64,000 nucleotides of DNA from Phytohabitans sp036906915. Its GTDB lineage: Bacteria; Actinomycetota; Actinomycetes; Mycobacteriales; Micromonosporaceae. The DNA lies in the NCBI RefSeq assembly GCF_036906915.1, contig NZ_JBAKHX010000026.1, positions 27,426-91,425 of the forward strand. Reading direction: 5' to 3'. The translations under genes and the position numbers were made by a program. A model generated the notes under the pieces. It was not told the DNA's origin, did not search any database, and saw only the letters and a list, made by a program, of their open reading frames with translations. Shown here piece by piece: positions 42,530 to 50,340 of this stretch; within the stretch, counting starts at the first letter, position 1; the number at the start of each line of letters is the position of its first letter.

Positions 42530-43506
42530 TGCGGTTCGTGGTCGTGGGCGCCGGCGCGGTCGGCGGCGTGGTCGCTGGGCGCCTGGCCGGCGCCGGCTTC
42601 GACGTGGTCCTGGTGGCCAGGGGAGCGAACCTCGAGGCCATCCGCAGCGACGGCCTCCGCGTGCGGTCACCCGAGGGCTCCGACGTGTACCGCCTGCCGG
42701 TCGCCGCCACCGCTGGCGAGGTCGACTGGCGCCCCGGCGACATGGTGCTGCTCGCCGTGAAGAGCATGGACACGGCCGGCGCGTTGAGCGCGATCGCCGC
42801 GCACGCGGAGCCCGGCACACCGGTGGCCTGCGTGCAGAACGGCGTCGCCAACGAGCACGCGGCGCTGCGCATGTTCGCGAACGTGTACGGCGTATGCGTG
42901 ATGCTGCCCGCCACCCACCTGGTGCCTGGCGTCGTGGTCGCCAACTGCGCGCCGACGCCCGGCATCCTCGACGTCGGCCGGTACCCGGGCGGTGTCGACG
43001 GAACGGCTGCCGAACTGGCCGCCGCGTTCCGGGCCGCGGGGTTCCACTCCGAGCCGCGGCCGGACGTCATGCGCTGGAAGTACCGGAAGCTGCTGGCGAA
43101 CACCGCCAACGCCGTCGAGGCGGTGTGCGGCCGGGTCGACGGCATCGACGAGATCGCGCGCCTGGTACGTGACGAGGGTTCGTCGGTGTTGACGGCCGCC
43201 GGCATCCCGTACGCCTCCGAGGAGGAGGACCGCGAGCGGCGCGGCGACATCCTGCGGATGCGACCGGTCGAGGGCGAGCAGCGGCAGGGCGGCTCGTCTT
43301 GGCAGAGCCTGGCCCGTGGCACCGGCTCGGTCGAAGCCGACTACCTCAACGGCGAGGTCGTGCTGATCGGGCGGGCGCACGGGGTGCCGGCGCCCGCCAA
43401 CGAGCTGGCCCAGCGGCTGGCCAACCAATTCGCGCGCGAGGGACGGGCACCCGGCTCGCTGCCCGTCGACGAGTTCCGGTCGCTCATGACGTCGCCGCTT
43501 CGCTGA
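42529..43506 (+). CDS. ketopantoate reductase-like (ApbA/PanE family) oxidoreductase
   Basis: A 325-residue NADP-dependent 2-dehydropantoate 2-reductase family protein. The Rossmann motif is VVVGAGAVGGVVAGRLAGAG (3-22), and VLLAVKSMDTA and VACVQNGVANEH are the usual following motifs. The C-terminal helical domain contains WKYRKLLANTANAVEAVCG, with the catalytic Lys region, and SVEADYLNGEVVLIGRAHGV. It may make pantoate for CoA or act on another 2-oxo acid. It is likely co-transcribed with the sigma factor and overlaps the convergent SDR gene by 23 bp. Confidence 0.82.
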   Translation: MRFVVVGAGAVGGVVAGRLAGAGFDVVLVARGANLEAIRSDGLRVRSPEGSDVYRLPVAATAGEVDWRPGDMVLLAVKSMDTAGALSAIAAHAEPGTPVACVQNGVANEHAALRMFANVYGVCVMLPATHLVPGVVVANCAPTPGILDVGRYPGGVDGTAAELAAAFRAAGFHSEPRPDVMRWKYRKLLANTANAVEAVCGRVDGIDEIARLVRDEGSSVLTAAGIPYASEEEDRERRGDILRMRPVEGEQRQGGSSWQSLARGTGSVEADYLNGEVVLIGRAHGVPAPANELAQRLANQFAREGRAPGSLPVDEFRSLMTSPLR

Positions 43507-44230
43507 GAAACTCCTCCCAGGTACGCTTGCCCAGCGTCGCGCCGTCGAGGGTGAGGTTGGCGCCGGCCCGGTACGCGCGGCCCACCTTGCCGGGCATCCG
43601 CACCGGCAGCATCGGGCGGCGCTTGCCCCGCGCCTTGAGATGGTCCCGGATCAGGTCACCGATCGGGTAGACCGTCGGGCCCGCAAGGTCCGGCACCAGC
43701 CCTGCCGGCTCGCCGAGCGCCAACTCCACCAGCCGGGCGGCGACGTCTCCGGCATCCACGGGCTGAAAGCGCAGCCCGCCGGGCACTGGCACCACCGGCA
43801 GCTTGGCCATGGCCCGGACCGTCTTGTAGACGAGGTCGTGAAACTGGGCCGCGCGCAGCGTCGTCCACGGCAGGCCCGACTCGGCGATCGCCCGCTCGGC
43901 GGCCAGCTTCATCCGGAGCCAGCCCAGCGGCACCCGGTCCGCCCCGATCACCGAGATGTACACCACATGCCGCACGCCGGCCCGGGTCGCGGCCTCGACC
44001 AGGTTGCGGGTCGCGACGTCGTCGCCCTTCTGACCGCCCGCGAGGTGCACGATCGTGTCGATGCCGGCGACCGCCGCGTCCACCCCCTCGCCGGTGAGCA
44101 GGTCACCGGTCACATACGTGCGATCTGCTGTGCGGCGGCTCAGGACGCGCACGTCGTGGCCCTCCAGCAGTGGAAGCAGGTGGCCGCCGAGCAGGCCCGT
44201 ACCGCCGGTGACCAGGATGGGTGATGTCAT
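43484..44230 (-). CDS. NAD(P)-binding SDR/NmrA-type epimerase (ECF41-associated)
   Basis: A 248-residue atypical short-chain dehydrogenase. ILVTGGTGLLGGHLLP at the N-terminus is the dinucleotide-binding motif, and VVYISVIGADRVPLGW and LRAAQFHDLVYK are typical of NmrA/HSCARG-like proteins. ATG 44230 is divergent from the ECF41 sigma gene, 43 bp away. ECF41 factors are characteristically paired with carboxymuconolactone decarboxylases, oxidoreductases or epimerases, and this is such a partner. It is likely transcribed by that sigma factor. Confidence 0.82.
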   Translation of the reverse strand: MTSPILVTGGTGLLGGHLLPLLEGHDVRVLSRRTADRTYVTGDLLTGEGVDAAVAGIDTIVHLAGGQKGDDVATRNLVEAATRAGVRHVVYISVIGADRVPLGWLRMKLAAERAIAESGLPWTTLRAAQFHDLVYKTVRAMAKLPVVPVPGGLRFQPVDAGDVAARLVELALGEPAGLVPDLAGPTVYPIGDLIRDHLKARGKRRPMLPVRMPGKVGRAYRAGANLTLDGATLGKRTWEEFLSEAATS

Positions 44231-44273
44231 GATTCGCTCCCCGGTAGGTGTCGTCTCTAACGGGGGACACACG

Positions 44274-45152
44274 GTGCGGAAGGAATGTGACAGGGCCTTG
44301 GACTTCGAGTCGTACCGGTCACACCTGCGGGCGGTGGCCTATCGGATGCTCGGGTCGCTCGCCGAAGCCGACGACGCCGTGCAGGAGGCGTGGCTGCGAG
44401 CCAGCCGCGCCGACACCAGCGACGTCGACAACCCGCGCGCCTGGCTGACCACGGTGGTCTCCCGGATCTGCCTGAACATGCTGCGCTCCCGCCGCTTTCG
44501 TCTTGAGGAGCCACTCGACGTGCGGGTGCCTGACCCGATCGTCAGCCCGGAGTCCGGAGTGGACCCCGAGCACGAGGCGGTACTGCACGACGCCGTCGGC
44601 CTGGCGCTGCTCGTCGTCCTGGAGACGCTGAACCCGGCCGAGCGGGTCGCGTTCGTGCTGCACGACATGTTCGCGCTGCCGTTCGAGGAGATCGCACCGG
44701 TGATCGACCGGTCACCCGCCGCGACCCGCCAACTCGCCAGTCGCGCCCGCCGCCGGGTACAGGGTCAGGCGCCCGCGCCCGACCCCGACGTGCGCCGGCA
44801 GCGTGCCGTCGTCGACGCGTTCTTCGCCGCCTCGCGCGACGGCGACCTCGACGCGCTCGTCGCGGTGCTGGACCCCGACGTGATTTTGCGCTCCGACGGC
44901 GGTGCCACGCGCCCGCGCCTCAACATGGTGCTGCGCGGCGCCCAGGCGGTGTCGCGGCAGGCGTTTACGTCTCGCGCATTGTCGCCGTTCGTGCACCGGG
45001 CGCTCATCAACGGTGCGGCTGGTGTCGTGGTGGCGCCGCAGGGCAAGCCGATGTTCGTCATGGCCTTCACGGTGGTGGACGACCGGATCGTCGCCATCGA
45101 CGTCCTGGCCGACCCGGACCGCCTAGACCACCTCGCCATCCCCCTTGCCTAG
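44274..45152 (+). CDS. sigJ: ECF41-type sigma factor (SigJ family) with SnoaL-like domain
   Basis: A 292-residue sigma factor. Region 2 (YRSHLRAVAYRMLGSLAEADD to AWLTTVVSRICLNMLRS) and region 4 (PAERVAFVLHDMFALPFEEIAPVIDRSPAATRQLASRAR) are followed by a C-terminal SnoaL-like domain (VVDAFFAASRDGDLDALVAVLDPDV). The ECF41 hallmarks DGG (RSDGGATRPR) and a variant of NPDKL (DPDRL) are present; these control activity in place of an anti-sigma factor. GTG 44274 is used; a TTG further in is possible. The divergent epimerase gene is the expected target. Confidence 0.85.
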   Translation: MRKECDRALDFESYRSHLRAVAYRMLGSLAEADDAVQEAWLRASRADTSDVDNPRAWLTTVVSRICLNMLRSRRFRLEEPLDVRVPDPIVSPESGVDPEHEAVLHDAVGLALLVVLETLNPAERVAFVLHDMFALPFEEIAPVIDRSPAATRQLASRARRRVQGQAPAPDPDVRRQRAVVDAFFAASRDGDLDALVAVLDPDVILRSDGGATRPRLNMVLRGAQAVSRQAFTSRALSPFVHRALINGAAGVVVAPQGKPMFVMAFTVVDDRIVAIDVLADPDRLDHLAIPLA

Positions 45153-45204
45153 CAGTTCCGCGTGGCGCCACCCGTCTCGCCCGTACCTGGCCGCCTTGCC
45201 CGTC

Positions 45205-45286
45205 GATCAAGGGCGAATGCACGTGCTTTGATCTCCATTTCATTTCACGTGCGTTTGCCCTGAGCGATGCGATCGCCCTTGATCGG
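45205..45286. repeat. palindromic intergenic repeat, copy E (degenerate)
   Basis: The left arm starts GATCAAGGGCGAATGCACGT (45205). The right arm begins CACGTGCGTTTGCCCT (45246-45261), after which it departs from consensus. A second right-end fragment CGCCCTTGATCGGCG follows. The loop is longer (about 20 bases, with TTTGATCTCCATTT). It sits between the ECF41 gene and the convergent tRNA. Confidence 0.7.
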
Positions 45287-45326
45287 CGGCCGTGGGGAGG
45301 GCGGTCGCGAGCTGGTTCTGTGGAGG

Positions 45327-45399
45327 TGCGCCCGGCAGGATTCGAACCTGCGACCAACTGCTTAGAAGGCAGCTGCTCTATCCGCTGAGCTACGAGCGC
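45327..45399 (-). tRNA. trnR: tRNA-Arg (anticodon TCT)
   Basis: The reverse strand folds as a complete tRNA of 73 bases without an encoded CCA (CCT follows). The acceptor stem is GCGCTCG/CGGGCGC with one G-U pair, the D arm is GCTCAGCGGATAGAGC, the anticodon stem-loop GCTGC-CTTCTAA-GCAGT gives anticodon TCT, and the T arm is GCAGG-TTCGAAT-CCTGC. It reads AGA codons, which are rare in DNA of this composition. Confidence 0.95.
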
Positions 45400-45488
45400 C
45401 CGGTCTGGCCAGCACATACTAGGTTTTCACCCGTGCACCTGACGAGCACCAGGTTTCCGGTCCTGGCGGTGTCGCCCGAGATGCCAGT

Positions 45489-46472
45489 TTAGGCCCGGTC
45501 CGTCGGACCGGTCGGTGCCGCTGTCGGCGTCTCCATGTACGCCGATACCCAGCGGTTCAGTTCATCGAAGACCTGGGCCCGCACCGCCGGGCCAGACAGC
45601 GTGAGATCGTGCTTCCCACCGTCGAATCGGACAACGGTGACGTGTCGCCCCAAACGCGGCGCCCACCGGACCATGTGCTCGACGTCGAGGACCGCGTCGG
45701 CTAGGGCCGCCGCGTCGTGCCAGCGGGTGCTGCGGAAGCTGCGCTCCGAGCAGGCCAGCAGCACCGGCACCGGGATCGCGAGGCCGGTCCGCAGCCGCTG
45801 CTGCGCCTGGCGGATGGCGTGCAGCCAGCCGGCCCGCACCGGGAAGCCGCCGATGGGCTTCCAAGCCAGGTTGTAGGTCCACTCGCCCTGGTGGTCGGAG
45901 TGCAGGCTCTGGCCGTACACGGGGGAGACGCCGAGGGGGATGATCCGGTACGGCGCGCCGCGACCGACCCTCGCCACTGCGGCCGCCACGGGGCGCCGCA
46001 CGAACCAGGGGGCGTTGAAGTCGAAGAACGGGCTGTTGAGGATCAGCCCGTCGACGATGCCGGCGTCGCGGCGGTCGTGCGCCCACAGCGAGGTGAGCAG
46101 GCCGCCGGTGGAGTGGCCGTTGACGAGCATGGTGTGGTGGCCGTGCTCCTCGCGGATGACGCGGGCGGCCTCGTCGAGCTCGGGGTAGTAGTCGGTGAGG
46201 CTGTGACAGAAGTTCGCGGTCTGGTGCGGCAGCAGGCTGCGGCCATGTTTGCGCAGGTCGAGTGCGTAGAAGTCCCAGCCACGGTCGACGTAGAAATCGG
46301 CGAGGTGCGTCTGGAAGAAGTAGTCGACGAAGCCGTGTACGTAGAGCACCGCCCGACCGTTGGACTCTGGCGCGCGGCGGCTGACCAGAGTGGCTACAAC
46401 GATGCCTTCGTCGTCGTCGGTCAGCTCGATCGTCTGGCGTTCGTAGGGCGCCCCGAGCAGGTCCGGTTCCAC
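45489..46472 (-). CDS. alpha/beta hydrolase (serine aminopeptidase S33/lysophospholipase-like)
   Basis: A 327-residue alpha/beta hydrolase. AVLYVHGFVDYFFQTHLADF gives the oxyanion strand, NGHSTGGLL the nucleophile elbow (GHSTGG), and FDGGKHDLTLSG the C-terminal His; a cap region lies between. No signal peptide is visible, so it is probably cytoplasmic. It resembles monoglyceride-lipase-type hydrolases. GTG 46472 (VEPDLLGAPYERQ) is preferred over a TTG ten codons upstream. Confidence 0.82.
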   Translation of the reverse strand: MEPDLLGAPYERQTIELTDDDEGIVVATLVSRRAPESNGRAVLYVHGFVDYFFQTHLADFYVDRGWDFYALDLRKHGRSLLPHQTANFCHSLTDYYPELDEAARVIREEHGHHTMLVNGHSTGGLLTSLWAHDRRDAGIVDGLILNSPFFDFNAPWFVRRPVAAAVARVGRGAPYRIIPLGVSPVYGQSLHSDHQGEWTYNLAWKPIGGFPVRAGWLHAIRQAQQRLRTGLAIPVPVLLACSERSFRSTRWHDAAALADAVLDVEHMVRWAPRLGRHVTVVRFDGGKHDLTLSGPAVRAQVFDELNRWVSAYMETPTAAPTGPTDRA

Positions 46473-46537
46473 ATCCGTGACGGTACTACTTCCTGGTAAC
46501 AAGTCGATCGCTAGCAGGTAGGAGCTTGATCAGGTCG

Positions 46538-46565
46538 TTTTCCACAGGAAGCCACGATGTCCACA
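46538..46565. promoter_or_regulatory. two DnaA-box-like 9-mers upstream of the SSB gene
   Basis: TTTTCCACA (46538-46546) and ATGTCCACA (46557-46565) each differ by one base from the actinomycete DnaA box TTGTCCACA and lie in the same orientation, 52-79 bp before the SSB-like start. They could link expression of this gene to replication. This is a motif match only. Confidence 0.4.
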
Positions 46566-46616
46566 GCGCGGCGATTGCCGGTGGTGACGCATCGATCGGT
46601 CGGCCAGGCTGGAACC

Positions 46617-47393
46617 ATGTTCGATACTTACGTCACTATTGTCGGCAACGTCATGACCGCTCCCGAATGGCGGCGTACGACCCAGACCAACTCGCTCGTG
46701 GCCAACTTCAAGGTCGCCTCGACCGCGCGCCGGCTCAACCGCGAGAGTGGGCAGTGGGTCGATGGCAACAGCCTGCGGCTGCGGGTGAACTGCTGGCGCA
46801 AGCTCGCCGAGGGCGTCGCCGCGTCCATCATGGTCGGTGACCCGGTCATCGTCGTGGGCCGGCTCTACACCCGGGACTGGATCGACGGCGAGGGCAACAA
46901 CCGCACCCTGTACGAGATGGAGGCCCTCGCCGTCGGGCACGACCTGGCGCGCGGCCGGGGCCGCTTCGCCCGCAACCGGCCTACGCTCGCCACAAGCTCG
47001 CTCGAAGATCCCGAAGCAGAGAGCCGGGTCCGCGGCGAGGCGACTGAGGATGTACCGGACCAGGAGGCGCCGAGTCGCTTTGGTGACCACCCGCTCGACG
47101 ACCTCAACGACCCCGACTTCCAGCACGCGCCCATCTCTCCCGCGCCCGCGTACGACGCGTTGGCGGCCATCCGTGGGGCGGGATTCGGGCCCAGCCTCGA
47201 CGGAGACGACGACCTCGCGCCGCTGTCCGATGACGAGTCCGACGATTCGTCCACCGACTCGGATGGCGGCTCGGATGTTGACGAGGAGTCTGCCGGCGAT
47301 GAGGCGGCCACGATCGGGGTCGACGGCGAGGAGTCTGCCGGCGGCTCCGGGCGGCGCAGGCGCGGCCGCGGCAGGGAGGCCGTGCCGGCCTAG
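46617..47393 (+). CDS. single-stranded DNA-binding protein paralogue
   Basis: A 258-residue protein. Residues 1-115 are an OB-fold SSB domain (MFDTYVTIVGNVMTAPEWRR, VANFKVASTARRLN, LRVNCWRKLAEGVAASIMVGDPVIVVGRLYTRDW). The tail is long and acidic (DDDLAPLSDDESDDSSTDSD and onward) but ends in a basic GRRRRGRGRE segment and VPA instead of the usual DDDxPF tip that binds partner proteins. It is therefore probably not the main replicative SSB. The gene is 145 bp downstream of, and divergent from, the hydrolase gene. Confidence 0.85.
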   Translation: MFDTYVTIVGNVMTAPEWRRTTQTNSLVANFKVASTARRLNRESGQWVDGNSLRLRVNCWRKLAEGVAASIMVGDPVIVVGRLYTRDWIDGEGNNRTLYEMEALAVGHDLARGRGRFARNRPTLATSSLEDPEAESRVRGEATEDVPDQEAPSRFGDHPLDDLNDPDFQHAPISPAPAYDALAAIRGAGFGPSLDGDDDLAPLSDDESDDSSTDSDGGSDVDEESAGDEAATIGVDGEESAGGSGRRRRGRGREAVPA

Positions 47394-47397
47394 GACC

Positions 47398-47441
47398 GGC
47401 GGGGTGGCCGGATCCCCCCGGTAAGTGCCGGCCACCCCGCC
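47398..47441 (+). terminator. 14-bp stem hairpin between the SSB gene and cobD
   Basis: GGCGGGGTGGCCGG (47398-47411) pairs perfectly with CCGGCCACCCCGCC (47428-47441) around a 16-base loop, 5 bp after the SSB stop. A U-tract is absent. It is a good candidate for transcription termination or a 3' stability structure. Confidence 0.6.
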
Positions 47442-47466
47442 CCACCCGGCTAGGCTGCCGCCGGGG

Positions 47467-47520
47467 GTGATCGGCGTGGAGATCGTCGTCATCGGCGTGG
47501 CCGGTGAGGTGCGGGCATGA
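47467..47520 (+). CDS. possible 17-residue leader peptide of cobD
   Basis: GTG 47467 opens a frame encoding VIGVEIVVIGVAGEVRA whose TGA overlaps the cobD ATG (ATGA at 47517-47520). GGGGG lies directly before it. It could be a coupled leader or the end of a decayed gene. No cobalamin-riboswitch-like sequence is visible nearby. Confidence 0.25.
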   Translation: MIGVEIVVIGVAGEVRA

Positions 47521-48548
47521 GCGCGGCGAACGCGGTCGGGCTGCTCGCTGGCTTCGCTCTCGACGCGGTGCTCGGTGACCCGCGGCGGTTTCACCCGGTC
47601 GCCGGGTTCGGCCAGGCAGCCACCGCCCTGGAGCGCCGGCTCTACCGGCCGGACCGCGTGGCCGGTACGGCGTATGCGGCCGTCGCGGTTGGTGTGCCCG
47701 TGGCGGCAGCGGTCGCCGCGACGGTGCTGACCAGGCGGCAGCCCGTGGCGCGTGCGGCACTCGTGGCGGCCGGCACCTGGGCGGTGCTCGGGGCCCGCAC
47801 ACTGCGGCGGGAAGCCGGCGTCATGGCGGGCGCCCTGGAGCGCGGTGACCTGCCGGCCGCGCGAGCGCGCCTCGGGCACCTGTGCGGGCGCGACCCGTCG
47901 CGGCTCGACGAGCCGGAGCTCGCTCGGGCAACGGTCGAGTCGGTCGCGGAGAACACGTCCGACGCGGTGGTGGCGCCCCTGTTCTGGGGCGCGGTCGCCG
48001 GCCTGCCGGGGCTGGTCGGGTACCGGGTGGTCAACACCCTCGACGCGATGGTCGGGCACCGGTCGGTGCGATACGCGCGGTTCGGCACGGCGGCGGCCCG
48101 GTTGGACGACGGGCTCAACCTGGTGCCCTCGCGGCTGACCGCCCTGCTGACCATCGTCGGAGCGCCGCTCGTCGACGGTGACCCCCGGCGCGCCTGGCGG
48201 ATCTGGCGACGCGACCGAACCGACCACCCGAGCCCCAACGCGGGGCAGTGCGAATCAGCGATGGCGGGGGCCCTCGGCGTAAGGCTCGGCGGACAAAACG
48301 TCTACTTTGGACGCTCCGAGACCCGGCCGTTCCTCGGCGACGGTCCGCGTCCGGTAGCCCTCGACATCCGGCGCGCGGCCCGCCTGTCGGGGGCCGTGGG
48401 CGTAGCGGCCACCGCCCTGGCCGCCGCGACCGCCCTGGCCGCCGGAGCAGCGCGGGCACGCCGGGCCGCGGTCGACAGCGGTTCGGCGAAGCGACGAGCG
48501 CCAGGCACGAAGCGCAAACCGGTGGCGGAGGCGGGGCCGCGGCGGTGA
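47517..48548 (+). CDS. cobD: adenosylcobinamide-phosphate synthase (CobD/CbiB)
   Basis: A 343-residue membrane enzyme of cobalamin synthesis that attaches aminopropanol (phosphate) to cobyric acid. GFALDAVLGDPRRFHPVAGFG at the N-terminus, ARATVESVAENTSDAVVAPLFWGAVAG and HPSPNAGQCESAMAGALGVRLGG are CbiB signatures (the first and third are split over strands and loops). Several hydrophobic helices are present. An Arg/Ala-rich tail extends the C-terminus. The TGA overlaps the cobQ GTG (48545-48548). Confidence 0.93.
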   Translation: MSAANAVGLLAGFALDAVLGDPRRFHPVAGFGQAATALERRLYRPDRVAGTAYAAVAVGVPVAAAVAATVLTRRQPVARAALVAAGTWAVLGARTLRREAGVMAGALERGDLPAARARLGHLCGRDPSRLDEPELARATVESVAENTSDAVVAPLFWGAVAGLPGLVGYRVVNTLDAMVGHRSVRYARFGTAAARLDDGLNLVPSRLTALLTIVGAPLVDGDPRRAWRIWRRDRTDHPSPNAGQCESAMAGALGVRLGGQNVYFGRSETRPFLGDGPRPVALDIRRAARLSGAVGVAATALAAATALAAGAARARRAAVDSGSAKRRAPGTKRKPVAEAGPRR

Positions 48549-50089
48549 CCGGAGGGCTGCTAGTCGCCGGCACGACCTCGGACGCGGGCAAGAGTGTGCT
48601 CACCGCGGGCATCTGTCGCTGGCTGCGTCGCAACGGGGTGAAGGTCGCACCGTTCAAGGCACAGAACATGTCCAACAACTCGGTGGTCGTGGTCGACGCC
48701 CGTGGACGGGGCGGCGAGATCGGCCGGGCGCAGGCGATGCAGGCGGCGGCGAGCGGCGTGGCGCCGGACGTGCGGTTCAACCCGGTGCTGCTCAAGCCGG
48801 GCAGCGACCGGTCGAGCCAGGTGGTGCTGCTCGGCGAGGCCGTCGACACGGTGACGGCCGCCAACTTCCATTCGCTGCGGCCGCGTCTGGCCGAGGCGGT
48901 GTTCGACACGTTCGCTGACCTGCGTGCCGAGTACGACGTGGTGGTCTGCGAGGGCGCGGGCAGCCCGACCGAGATCAACCTGCGCCGGGGCGACTTCGTC
49001 AACATGGGGCTCGCCCGGCACGCCGGGCTGCCGGTGGTCGTCGTCGGCGACATCGACCGGGGCGGGGTGTTCGCCGCGCTGTTCGGCACGGTGGCACTCC
49101 TGTCGCCCGAGGATCAGGCGCTGGTCAGCGGCTTCGTGGTGAACAAGTTCCGCGGCGACCTCGGCCTCCTCCAGCCGGGCCTCGACATGATCACCTCGGT
49201 GACCGGGCGGCCGGTGTACGGGGTGCTGCCGTGGCAGGTGGACCTGTGGCTGGACGCGGAAGACTCGCTCGCGTACGGGCGGGTGCTCGGGCGACCGGCG
49301 GCACCGCAGGGAGAGGAGTGGCTGCGGGTCGCGGTGGTGCGGCTGCCGCGCGTCTCCAACGCCACCGACGCCGAGGCGCTCGCCGCCGAGCCGGGGGTCC
49401 GGGTGCGGCTGACCGTCGAGCCGGCGGAGCTGGCCGACGCGGATCTCGTGGTGCTGCCCGGCTCGAAGTCGACGGTGGCCGACCTGGCGTGGCTGCGCGA
49501 GACGGGTCTCGCGGGCGCGGTGACCGCGCACGCCCGAGCCGGCCGACCGGTGTTGGGGATCTGTGGCGGTTTTCAGATGCTTGGCCGGGCCATCCACGAC
49601 GACGTGGAGAGCCGGCGCGGCACGGTGCCGGGGCTGGGGCTGCTGCCGGTCGAGGTGACCTTCGGGGAGCGCAAGACGCTCGCCCAGTCGGGGGGTACGG
49701 CGTTCGGGGCGGTGCCGGTGCGCGGGTACGAGATCCATCACGGGTGCGTGTCGTGGTCGGATCCTGAGCTCGCGCCGCTGATCACCTACACCGACGGGCG
49801 TGGGGAAGGGGCTGCCGCCGGGGCGGTGTTCGGCACCCACTGGCACGGGGCGTTCGAGTCCGACGAGTTCCGGCGGCGGTTTCTCGTCGAGGTGGCGCGG
49901 CTGGCGGGGCGGCGCGGGTTTCGGGTCGCGGAGGGCACCAGCTTCGCGGCGGCGCGGGAGCGCACGCTCGACCTGCTCGGCGACATGGTCGAGGAGCATC
50001 TGGACACGACGGCGCTCTGGCGGCTGGTCGAGGAGGGCGCTCCGGCGGGCCTCCCGGTGCTGCCACCGGGCCCCCCACCCAGCCCTTGA
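48545..50089 (+). CDS. cobQ: cobyric acid synthase (CobQ/CbiP)
   Basis: A 514-residue glutamine-dependent amidotransferase that amidates four side chains of adenosylcobyrinic acid diamide. The N-terminal P-loop-like GGLLVAGTTSDAGKSVLTAG (3-22) and FKAQNMSNNSVV are CobQ hallmarks. The C-terminal type I glutaminase-like domain has the nucleophile Cys in GICGGFQMLG and the His in GTHWHGAFESDEFRR. The start is GTG 48545, coupled to cobD. The stop lies inside a CCCTTGATCAAGGG palindrome at the edge of repeat copy F. Confidence 0.94.
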   Translation: MTGGLLVAGTTSDAGKSVLTAGICRWLRRNGVKVAPFKAQNMSNNSVVVVDARGRGGEIGRAQAMQAAASGVAPDVRFNPVLLKPGSDRSSQVVLLGEAVDTVTAANFHSLRPRLAEAVFDTFADLRAEYDVVVCEGAGSPTEINLRRGDFVNMGLARHAGLPVVVVGDIDRGGVFAALFGTVALLSPEDQALVSGFVVNKFRGDLGLLQPGLDMITSVTGRPVYGVLPWQVDLWLDAEDSLAYGRVLGRPAAPQGEEWLRVAVVRLPRVSNATDAEALAAEPGVRVRLTVEPAELADADLVVLPGSKSTVADLAWLRETGLAGAVTAHARAGRPVLGICGGFQMLGRAIHDDVESRRGTVPGLGLLPVEVTFGERKTLAQSGGTAFGAVPVRGYEIHHGCVSWSDPELAPLITYTDGRGEGAAAGAVFGTHWHGAFESDEFRRRFLVEVARLAGRRGFRVAEGTSFAAARERTLDLLGDMVEEHLDTTALWRLVEEGAPAGLPVLPPGPPPSP

Positions 50090-50163
50090 TCAAGGGAAAC
50101 CCCATCGATCATGGGCAAACGCACGCGGATTAGCGATCAAACCACGTGCATTTGCCCTTGATC
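50083..50163. repeat. palindromic intergenic repeat, copy F (inverted orientation)
   Basis: Arms at 50107-50128 (GATCATGGGCAAACGCACGC...) and 50142-50163 pair with three mismatches. The loop (ATTAGCGATCAAA) is in the opposite sense to copies A, B, C and E. The leading CCCTTGATCAAGGG palindrome at 50083-50096 corresponds to the trailing part of the others and contains the cobQ stop codon. The 180 bp that follow, up to the M48 gene, hold G-rich sequence and nothing I recognise. Confidence 0.8.
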
Positions 50164-50340
50164 GGCGGAAAGAGGGGTGGGTGGCGGGGAGAGGGCGCGG
50201 GCGGCGGGGAAGGGCGGGGAAGAGCGGGGTGGCGCGATGTCAGGGGGATATCGGGGGTGTTAGGCATGGACGTCTGGCCGGGACTCGGGCAGCATCGGCA
50301 TCAACAGCGGGGGCCTGCCTGAGCCACGGGGAGCGACCAA

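Noticed and set aside
44231..44273. ECF41 consensus promoter in the sigma/epimerase gap
   Set aside because: TGTCCCC and CGAC-like bases are present but the spacing and sequence do not fit TGTCACA-n16-CGTC well enough to annotate.
45153..45488. Integrated element at tRNA-Arg
   Set aside because: No integrase, no duplicated tRNA 3' end and no change in gene content beside the tRNA; only palindromic repeat copy E is present.
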